DNA of 19,635 nt from an uncultured Oscillospiraceae bacterium (GTDB lineage: Bacteria > Bacillota > Clostridia > Oscillospirales > Oscillospiraceae), in assembly GCA_900752285.1 (NCBI GenBank), contig CAADUW010000133.1, positions 1 through 19,635 on the forward strand. Direction: 5' to 3'. Shown here one piece after another: positions 14,133 to 19,635 of the stretch. Below the pieces are notes generated by a model, which had not been told where the DNA came from, made no database searches, and saw only the letters and a program-made list of their open reading frames with translations. Position numbers and translations under genes: made by a program. Within the stretch, counting starts at the first letter, position 1. Each line of letters begins with the position of its first letter.

Positions 14133-14587
14133 TGCTGGAATCGGCGCGTCCGGAGGATCGGGAAGCGGTGGAAGCCCTCGCCCGGCAGGTGCACGGCCTG
14201 CATGTGTCGTGGAGACCGGATCTTTACACCATGCCGGAGGCACTCTACCCGAAGCCTCTCTATGTGCAGGCGCTGGAACAGAAGAGTCTGTTTGTAGCGC
14301 GGCAGGAGGGAACCGTAGTCGGCTACCTCCGTATCCGAAGGCTGGATGCGGAGGGAAACGGGCTGGTGCCCCGCAGGGAGCTGGTGGTGGAGGAGCTTTG
14401 CGTCCGGGAGGATCTCCGGGGGCAGGGAATCGGCACCCGGATGCTTCAGGAGGCGGCAGTTCTGGCAAAAGCCTTTGGCTGTACCAGTCTGCGTCTGGGC
14501 GCTTACCCTCAAAATGAGGAAGCCCTTGCCTTCTATCAGAAGCTGGGCTTCACAGTACGAAGCGTCACATTGGAGCAGAACCTGTAA
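14132..14587 (+). CDS. GNAT family N-acetyltransferase
   Basis: The 151-residue protein has the acetyl-CoA binding motif A as ELCVREDLRGQGIGTRML (R/Q-x-x-G-x-G/A, about 87-104) and the C-terminal NEEALAFYQKLGF segment typical of GNAT enzymes. The substrate is unknown; it could be a small molecule, an antibiotic or a protein N-terminus. It starts in a TAATG overlap with tyrS, so the two are coupled and both lie under the T-box. A strong terminator follows 5 bases after its stop. Confidence 0.9.
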   Translation: MLESARPEDREAVEALARQVHGLHVSWRPDLYTMPEALYPKPLYVQALEQKSLFVARQEGTVVGYLRIRRLDAEGNGLVPRRELVVEELCVREDLRGQGIGTRMLQEAAVLAKAFGCTSLRLGAYPQNEEALAFYQKLGFTVRSVTLEQNL

Positions 14588-14591
14588 TTCT

Positions 14592-14618
14592 ATCCCCCGG
14601 GCTATCCCGGGGGATTTT
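14592..14618 (+). terminator. Intrinsic terminator of the tyrS unit
   Basis: A perfect 10-bp stem, ATCCCCCGGG at 14592-14601 with CCCGGGGGAT at 14606-14615, closes a CTAT loop and is followed by TTT. It marks the end of the T-box-peptidase-tyrS-GNAT transcript. Confidence 0.85.
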
Positions 14619-14645
14619 GCGTGGATCATGTGAGACGGATCGGAA

Positions 14646-14738
14646 GATAAATTGAAATTTAGCGCACAGCGCGAAGCGCTCCTGGCGTTCCCTCTGGGGG
14701 AGCCAAGGGGGCTTCGCTCCGCTAAATTCCGGTTTATC
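14646..14738. repeat. Nested palindromic intergenic repeat (REP/MITE-like)
   Basis: Arms of 19 bases at 14646-14664 and 14720-14738 are inverted copies with three mismatches; the inner 9 (AATTTAGCG/CGCTAAATT) are perfect. Inside lie GCGAAGC (14671-14677) with GCTTCGC (14711-14717), and within that an imperfect CCTGGC...GCCAAGG stem. The whole 93-bp unit would fold as one long hairpin. Palindromes with a CTCCC...GGGAGCC AAGGGGGCTTCG core are, as I recall, frequent between genes in gut Clostridia. No coding capacity is seen. Confidence 0.65.
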
Positions 14739-14847
14739 GGAGATGTTTCCCTCTGCGTTGGAGACGTTTGCGGAGGTACAGGCAGGCAAGGGCGGTGCCA
14801 AAGGCAAAAACAAAACAGCCAATCTGGGTCAGGCTGAAAGAATTCAT
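14734..14847 (-). CDS. Possible 37-residue single-pass membrane microprotein
   Basis: On the minus strand an ATG (plus 14845-14847) opens a 37-codon frame preceded by a strong purine run GGGAGGGGGG (plus 14854-14863), with 6 to 10 bases of spacing depending on the register. The product begins MNSFSLTQIGCFVFAFG, forms one hydrophobic helix at about residues 7-25, and ends in a strongly basic tail (LRKRLQRRGKHLR). That is a positive-inside, single-pass layout. The TAA stop lies inside the arm of the palindromic repeat, which could serve as its terminator. No good minus-strand promoter was found, so it could be fortuitous. Confidence 0.4.
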   Translation of the reverse strand: MNSFSLTQIGCFVFAFGTALACLYLRKRLQRRGKHLR

Positions 14848-14862
14848 GAAGATCCCCCCTCC

Positions 14863-14900
14863 CAGTCTATGCTTTTCCCGGAAAAAGGGAAAAGAGACTG
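14863..14900. repeat. Inverted repeat upstream of gtrA
   Basis: CAGTCT (14863-14868) and CTTTTCCC (14872-14879) pair with GGGAAAAG (14887-14894) and AGACTG (14895-14900), giving 14 bp with a 3-nt bulge and a 7-nt loop. On the plus strand a pyrimidine-rich stretch, TTCCTTTTTCTT, follows. The right arm abuts and slightly overlaps the proposed gtrA -35. It may be an operator, or a terminator shielding gtrA from read-through. Confidence 0.45.
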
Positions 14901-14927
14901 TTCCTTTTTCTTAAAATATGGTATAAT
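14899..14927 (+). promoter_or_regulatory. Extended -10 promoter of gtrA
   Basis: A perfect TATAAT at 14922-14927 is preceded by TG one base upstream (14919-14920), an extended -10. The -35 position (TGTTCC at 14899-14904, 17-base spacer) is weak, as often tolerated with extended -10 elements. Transcription would begin near 14934, leaving a leader of about 25 nt. Confidence 0.65.
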
Positions 14928-14958
14928 CTTCAAAAACCAATCGTGGAGGATTACAGGC

Positions 14959-15369
14959 ATGGAAAAAATCAAGGCGTTGATTCAAAAATATTGGGCGCCC
15001 CTGAGCTATTTGTTTTTCGGGGTGCTGACCACGCTGGTCAGCTATGGGGTCTATCTGCCCTGCTACAATATTCTGAAATTGTCCGCAACGGTGAGTAATG
15101 TGCTTTCCTGGGCGGCGGCGGTGCTGTTTGCCTATCTGACCAATAAGCCCTTCGTATTCAAGAGCCGCGACTGGTCCCCCAAAACCGTGGTGCCGGAGTT
15201 CCTGAAATTCGTCAGCTGCCGGTTGGCCTCCGGCGCGGTGGAAACGGGAATGCTTCTGCTGTTTGTGGACATTCTGGGGGGCAACGGAAATGTGTGGAAG
15301 CTGATCGCCAGTGTCGTTGTGGTGATCCTGAATTACATTGCCAGTAAACTGGTGGTGTTCCGGAAGTAA
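14959..15369 (+). CDS. GtrA-like membrane protein
   Basis: The 136-residue protein has four membrane segments, at about 14-37, 45-64, 80-103 and 108-130, with the GtrA-family pattern: SYLFFGVLTTLVSY in helix 1, FAYLTNKPFVF after helix 2 and NYIASKLVVFR at the end. Family members are linked to moving lipid-linked sugars across the membrane for decoration of wall polymers or O-antigen, often beside a glycosyltransferase; none is present here. The ATG at 14959 follows GGAGG with 9 bases of spacing. It has its own promoter and looks monocistronic. Confidence 0.88.
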   Translation: MEKIKALIQKYWAPLSYLFFGVLTTLVSYGVYLPCYNILKLSATVSNVLSWAAAVLFAYLTNKPFVFKSRDWSPKTVVPEFLKFVSCRLASGAVETGMLLLFVDILGGNGNVWKLIASVVVVILNYIASKLVVFRK

Positions 15370-15374
15370 ATTCA

Positions 15375-15396
15375 CAAAAAATTCGGAAATTTTTTG
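15375..15396 (+). terminator. AT-rich hairpin after gtrA
   Basis: CAAAAAATT at 15375-15383 and AATTTTTTG at 15388-15396 form a perfect 9-bp stem with a 4-nt loop, 6 bases after the gtrA stop. It is AT-rich and lacks a separate T-run, so it is at best a weak terminator. An extended -10 (TGCTATCAT, 15404-15412) just downstream may be the promoter of the ABC operon, but no good -35 was seen. Confidence 0.35.
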
Positions 15397-15435
15397 GAGA
15401 ATGTGCTATCATGATAAAAAAAGGGGGAGCTGCGC

Positions 15436-16137
15436 ATGTCCTTTGTGGAATTTCAGAATGTGGGGAAAACGTATCACATGGGCGAGGTAGATATCTGCGC
15501 CCTGCATGATGCCAGCTTTCAGATCGAAAAAGGGGAGCTTGTAGTCATTGTGGGACCTTCCGGTGCCGGAAAGACGACCCTGCTGAACATTCTCGGCGGG
15601 ATGGATTCCCTGTCGGAGGGAAAGGTTTTTCTGGACGGGCAGGAGATTTCTGCCATGAATAAAAAGCAGCTGACCATGTACCGGCGGCTGGACGTGGGCT
15701 TTGTGTTCCAGTTTTACAACCTGATCGGGAACCTGACCGCTGTGGAGAATGTGGAGCTGGCGGGGCAGATCTGTCCCCATCCGCTGGATCCGGTGGAGGT
15801 CATGAAGGAAGTGGGGCTGGAAGCGCGGATGAAGAATTTCCCCAGCCAGCTTTCCGGCGGTGAACAGCAGCGGGTGGCGATTGCACGGGCACTGGCCAAA
15901 AATCCCAAACTGCTGCTCTGCGACGAGCCCACCGGCGCGCTGGACTACCAGACCGGCAAGGCAATCTTGCAGCTGCTGCAGGATACGGGACGGAAAAACA
16001 ACATGACGGTCATCATCATTACCCACAACAGTGCCCTGACCGCCATGGCGGATCGGGTCATTCGGGTGAAAAACGGCACGGTCTGCTCCGTGGAGAAGAA
16101 CGGGAAGCCTCAGAACATTGCGGAGATTGAATGGTAA
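15436..16137 (+). CDS. ABC transporter ATP-binding protein, MacB/LolD/FtsE type
   Basis: The 233-residue ATPase has Walker A GPSGAGKT at residues 40-47, a Q-loop in [20 protein letters not shown], the signature LSGGEQQR near 138, Walker [13 protein letters not shown] near 155-166 and the H-loop in IIITHN. FQFYNL followed by NLTAVENV, together with the DEPTGALD form, is typical of ATPases that work with FtsX/MacB-like permeases. These use ATP for mechanical work or export at the outer face rather than ordinary substrate transport. The start follows AAGGGGGAG with 6 bases of spacing. It overlaps the permease gene. Confidence 0.94.
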   Translation: MSFVEFQNVGKTYHMGEVDICALHDASFQIEKGELVVIVGPSGAGKTTLLNILGGMDSLSEGKVFLDGQEISAMNKKQLTMYRRLDVGFVFQFYNLIGNLTAVENVELAGQICPHPLDPVEVMKEVGLEARMKNFPSQLSGGEQQRVAIARALAKNPKLLLCDEPTGALDYQTGKAILQLLQDTGRKNNMTVIIITHNSALTAMADRVIRVKNGTVCSVEKNGKPQNIAEIEW

Positions 16138-19100
16138 TGAAGCGCAATATGATGGCGAAAAATCTGCGCCAGTCCATTTTCCGGTCCTTCGGCCGGTTCC
16201 TTGCCATTGGGATTATTATCGCGCTGGGCGCGGGAATTTTTGTGGGACTTCGGGCGACCAAGTCGGATATGGTCGCCACGGGGCAGGAATATACGGACCG
16301 GCAGAACATGTTTGATCTGCGGCTGCTGTCCTCCTACGGCTGGGGCAGAGAACAGGTGGAACAGGTCGCCGGGCTGGACGGCGTTGCCGAGGCGGAGGGC
16401 GTTTTCTACACCGACCTCATTGTGAGCAGTCCGGATCGGGACAATGGCGTCTATCGGTTTTATACCATTCCGGAGAAGATCAATCAGCTGTCGCTGCAAT
16501 GCGGGCGGATGCCGGAAGCGCCGGACGAATGTCTGGCGGACAGCCACCTGAACGGGGAGAGCGTTCTCGGGACAACCATCACCGTGACGGACGGCAACGA
16601 CGCGGATGCGCTGGAGCAGCTGAACTGCCGGACCTTTACCATTGTGGGCTGCGTCAGTACCCCACTCTATATGGACACCACCCGGGGCAGCACCTCGGTA
16701 GGCAGCGGCAGTATCGCAAACTTCTATTTTGTCCCGGCGGAAGCCTTTGATGTGGATTATTACACGGAAATTCACGTAACCATCCCCGGGAACTATGAAA
16801 TTTATACGGAGGAATATAATGACGCGCTGGAAGCCGCGGCGGATGCGCTGAAGCCTCAGCTTGCGCCGTTGGCACAGGAGCGGCTGGAGCAGGTACGGAC
16901 GGATGCCCGGAAGCAGTTTCAGAAGGGGCTGCGGGAATTCCGGGACGGCTGCGGAACCTACGCCGAGGAGAAGGAAAAGGCGGAGGAGGAGCTTCGGAAA
17001 GGTTATCAGGAGCTTCTGGACGCAGAGGATGCGCTGCGCCGTGCCCAGTTCCGGCTTCAGGATGGGGAAAAACAGATCGCCGACGCCAGGGTTATGATCG
17101 AAGAGACCCGGAAAAAGCTGCGGGACTCCCGGAAGCAGCTGGCAAACAGCAAGGTTTCCGCCTATCAGCAGCTGTCCGATGCCGGATTGAAGCTGATGGA
17201 AAGCTACCGGACCGTCACCTCCAATTTGCAGCAGGTAAATGCCGCTCTTGCCGAGATCAGCGCAAAGTCCTCGGAGTTGAACGCGGCGATCATTCAGCTG
17301 CAAACCGTCCTTGCGGCGGAGAACGCGGGAATTCAGGCGGGACAGCTGGCACTGGACTACGCAAAGCAGTTTGGCGCCAGTGAGGAGACCGTTCAGAAGC
17401 TTCAGGATGCGCTGGACGAAGCCACCGCCAGCCGGGATACCCATGCCGCCCAGCTGGAAGAAGCTCAGGCGGGGAAAGCGGAACTGGACGCAAAGGCAGC
17501 GGAGCTCCGGGAGACTCAGAGTCAGCTGGAATCCGCAAAAGAACAGATCGACGAGGGCATGCTGGAGCTGACGCAGAATCAGACCATGATGGAAAAGCAG
17601 TTTGCCGCCGCCGAGAGCCAGATTGCAACCGGAGAGCAGCAGCTGGATGATTATGAGGAGCAGCTTCCCGAGCGGGAGCAGGAGATCGCCGACGGCTGGA
17701 AGGAATATGAACAGGGCCTTGCGGATTACCACGAGGGCCTGAAGACCTATCGGGATGGAAAAACGGAGGCGCTGCAAAAGCTGGCGGACGGCGAAAAGGA
17801 ACTGGATGACGCCCGGATCCGGCTGGAGGATGCCCGCAAGACCATCGAGGGCATGACAAAGAATGAGCCCATGGTTCTGGATCGGAACAGCAATGTGGGC
17901 TATACGGCGCTGGACAGTAACTCCAACATTGTGGAGGGTGTGTCTCAGGTATTCCCCGTGTTCTTCCTGCTGGTGGCGGCACTGGTGTGTATTACCACTA
18001 TGACCCGGATGGTAGACGAGGAGCGGACCCAGATTGGCACCCTCAAGGCGCTGGGCTATGGCAACGGGGCCATCATCAGCAAATACCTGATCTACGCCGG
18101 CTGTACCGCGGTTTTCGGTTGCCTGCTGGGCACGGCGGTGGGCAGTGTGGTGTTCCCGAAGATCCTGTGGGAAGCCTATAAGCTGGTCGTCAACGTCCAG
18201 CCGGAAATCTGTCTGAAGCTGGATGTTCCTCTCTGCATCGGAGTGTTCCTGATGTATACCGGAGCCATGCTGCTGGTGACCTGGTACTGCTGCAGAAGGT
18301 CTCTGCGGGAGGTTCCGGCAGAGCTGATCCGTCCCAAGGCGCCTGCGGCAGGCAAGAAGCTTCTGCTGGAGCGGCTGCCCTTCTGGAAACACCTGAGCTT
18401 CCTGAATAAGGTCGCGGCGCGGAACGTTTTCCGGTACCGCCAGAGGCTTGCCATGATGCTGCTGGGCATCGGCGGCTGCACGGCACTGCTGCTGACCGGC
18501 TTCGGCATTCGGGACACCATTGTCCGTATTGCCGATACCCAGTTTCAGAAGGTCACCCTCTATGATATGGAGGTTTATTTCCGTGAGGGAAGGACTCCGG
18601 AACAGGAAGCGAAATTTACGGAAGATCTGGAGCCCGGTGAGCGGGCAATGTTCTTCTACCAGTCCAGCGTGGAACTGGACGGGGGCAGTGTGACCAAAGA
18701 TATTTACCTGATTGCCTCCGATGATACATTGAAGGAGTACCAGAACCTGTCCCGGAAGGGGGAGCCCGTTCCGTTCCCGGGGAAAAATGAGACGATTCTC
18801 TCGATTGGCATGGCGGAAACGCTGGGAATTCAGGTCGGCGACCGGGTTACCCTGCGGGATCCCGACATGCGGGTACTGGACGTGACGGTCAGCGGGATCT
18901 ATGAAAACTATGTTTATAACTACGCCATTGTGGATACCGCTACGTTGGAAGATCAGTGGGGGGAAGCGCCCCTGAACCAGATGGCCTATGTGGCTCTGCC
19001 GGAGGGGACAGATGCCTACGCGGTGGGCGCCCGGCTGAACGGCGTCGACGGCGTCACGAATGTTTCCGTCAACCGGGAACTGGCGGCAATGGTCGGCAGC

Positions 19101-19514
19101 ATGATGGACGCGCTGGACCTCGTGGTCGTGGTTGTGGTGATCTGCGCCGGGCTGCTTGCCGTAGTGGTGCTGTATAACCTGACCAATATCAATATTAACG
19201 AACGTCTCCGGGAAATTGCCACCATTAAGGTTCTGGGCTTTACCGCCCGGGAAACCGGCATGTACGTATTCAAGGAAAATCTGGTGCTGTGCGCTATGGG
19301 CACGGTGCTGGGACTCGGCATGGGAAAACTGCTGCTGGCGTTTGTGGTGGACAAGATTCGGGTCGATCTGGTCTGGTTCCAGCCAAGGCTCCTGCCGCTG
19401 TCCTATTTATGGGCAGTGATCCTGACCATGCTCATAGCGGTGCTGGTGGATCTGTTCTTCTACCGCAGACTGGATAAAATCAACATGGCGGAAGCACTGA
19501 AATCCGTAGAATAA
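16131..19514 (+). CDS. FtsX/MacB-type ABC permease with long extracytoplasmic coiled coil
   Basis: The 1127-residue permease partners the ATPase just upstream. Predicted membrane helices lie at about 21-41, 603-626, 651-675, 697-720, 774-793, 994-1017, 1050-1073 and 1091-1111. That is two four-helix FtsX-like halves, each with a large outside domain. The first outside domain has a beta-rich MacB-like part (about 45-235), then a charged heptad-rich coiled coil at about 240-577. The second (about 795-990) is a smaller periplasmic-core-like domain. FtsX signatures such as TQIGTLKALGYGNGAIISKY and REIATIKVLGFTARETGMYV follow the second and sixth helices. Similar proteins in Bacillota export peptides or lipids or act on the wall; the substrate here is unknown. 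Starts at 16131 (overlapping the ATPase stop) and 16137 (TAATG) are both possible; GGAG at 16122-16125 is 5 bases from the first. Confidence 0.92.
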   Translation: MVMKRNMMAKNLRQSIFRSFGRFLAIGIIIALGAGIFVGLRATKSDMVATGQEYTDRQNMFDLRLLSSYGWGREQVEQVAGLDGVAEAEGVFYTDLIVSSPDRDNGVYRFYTIPEKINQLSLQCGRMPEAPDECLADSHLNGESVLGTTITVTDGNDADALEQLNCRTFTIVGCVSTPLYMDTTRGSTSVGSGSIANFYFVPAEAFDVDYYTEIHVTIPGNYEIYTEEYNDALEAAADALKPQLAPLAQERLEQVRTDARKQFQKGLREFRDGCGTYAEEKEKAEEELRKGYQELLDAEDALRRAQFRLQDGEKQIADARVMIEETRKKLRDSRKQLANSKVSAYQQLSDAGLKLMESYRTVTSNLQQVNAALAEISAKSSELNAAIIQLQTVLAAENAGIQAGQLALDYAKQFGASEETVQKLQDALDEATASRDTHAAQLEEAQAGKAELDAKAAELRETQSQLESAKEQIDEGMLELTQNQTMMEKQFAAAESQIATGEQQLDDYEEQLPEREQEIADGWKEYEQGLADYHEGLKTYRDGKTEALQKLADGEKELDDARIRLEDARKTIEGMTKNEPMVLDRNSNVGYTALDSNSNIVEGVSQVFPVFFLLVAALVCITTMTRMVDEERTQIGTLKALGYGNGAIISKYLIYAGCTAVFGCLLGTAVGSVVFPKILWEAYKLVVNVQPEICLKLDVPLCIGVFLMYTGAMLLVTWYCCRRSLREVPAELIRPKAPAAGKKLLLERLPFWKHLSFLNKVAARNVFRYRQRLAMMLLGIGGCTALLLTGFGIRDTIVRIADTQFQKVTLYDMEVYFREGRTPEQEAKFTEDLEPGERAMFFYQSSVELDGGSVTKDIYLIASDDTLKEYQNLSRKGEPVPFPGKNETILSIGMAETLGIQVGDRVTLRDPDMRVLDVTVSGIYENYVYNYAIVDTATLEDQWGEAPLNQMAYVALPEGTDAYAVGARLNGVDGVTNVSVNRELAAMVGSMMDALDLVVVVVVICAGLLAVVVLYNLTNININERLREIATIKVLGFTARETGMYVFKENLVLCAMGTVLGLGMGKLLLAFVVDKIRVDLVWFQPRLLPLSYLWAVILTMLIAVLVDLFFYRRLDKINMAEALKSVE

Positions 19515-19536
19515 AAGCCCCGCCCTGCATGGGAAA

Positions 19537-19635
19537 TGAACTGCGCCCCGTCAAGTAGACAGCGAAATAATTAACGAAAAGTTCACAGCGCTGCGGCGCT
19601 GTGGCACCCATCCAATATGTGCACTTGCTCCGGCA
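19537..19635 (+). mobile_element. Possible left end of an IS3-family insertion sequence (partial)
   Basis: A sequence beginning TGAACTGCGCCCCGTCAAGT and continuing AGACA resembles terminal inverted repeats of IS3-family elements, which commonly start TGAA-TG--CCC and contain a GT-AGACA block. It begins 23 bases after the permease stop. Within it CACAGCGC (19584-19591) and GCGCTGTG (19596-19603) form a perfect 8-bp hairpin with a TGCG loop. No transposase frame is visible before the window ends, so the call rests on the end sequence alone. Confidence 0.42.

Noticed and set aside
12801..14468. Minus-strand open frame of 555 codons across tyrS
   Set aside because: tyrS is complete on the plus strand, and the antisense product shows no family pattern.
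16110..18392. Minus-strand open frame of 760 codons
   Set aside because: It shadows the coiled-coil permease. Its Leu/Gln-rich composition reflects the antisense of Glu/Ala/Leu/Gln heptads.
1..19635. CRISPR array, tRNA or rRNA genes
   Set aside because: I looked for regularly spaced direct repeats, tRNA cloverleaf ends and rRNA core motifs and saw none.

Overview
The window looks like a chromosomal segment of a moderately GC-rich member of the Bacillota, class Clostridia, possibly Oscillospiraceae-like. The evidence is purine-rich Shine-Dalgarno sites, GTG starts, sigma-A style promoters, a T-box leader, the dxs-tlyA-nadK-argR-recN gene order, and above all an OLE RNA locus. The taxonomic placement is an inference from these traits, not from a search.

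Left part (1-4133). A minus-strand gene encodes a membrane-anchored protein with TPR-like, chitobiase-C-like and leucine-rich-repeat sections. It faces away from a plus-strand pair: a membrane-anchored polysaccharide deacetylase with Ig-like modules, then a NUDIX hydrolase. Promoters can be seen in the divergent spacer. This part points to cell-envelope and surface functions.

Centre (4199-11656). The standout is a roughly 610-nt non-coding stretch at about 4234-4847, called here as OLE (ornate, large, extremophilic) RNA. It has its own extended -10 promoter, pairing between its 5' and 3' ends, and a GC-rich 3' helix followed by six T. Downstream come oapA (the OLE-associated membrane protein), dxs, tlyA, nadK, argR, recN and a small membrane protein. 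These are tightly packed, with 4-11 nt overlaps at three junctions and gaps of 13, 49 and 15 nt at the others, so they probably form one operon. A second terminator-like hairpin lies just before the oapA ribosome binding site.

Right-centre (11631-14618). A sigma-A promoter buried in the end of the small membrane-protein gene drives a T-box leader. Its probable specifier is the Tyr codon UAC. It controls an M28 peptidase gene that carries a one-base frameshift, then tyrS and a GNAT acetyltransferase, and the unit ends at a strong terminator.

Right part (14619-19635). An intergenic region holds a nested palindromic repeat of about 93 bp, a possible 37-residue single-pass microprotein on the minus strand, and an inverted repeat beside the gtrA promoter. 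gtrA is followed by an ABC exporter operon: a MacB/LolD-type ATPase and a 1127-residue permease with a long extracytoplasmic coiled coil. The last ~100 bases look like the left end of an IS3-family element that may have interrupted the operon's terminator.
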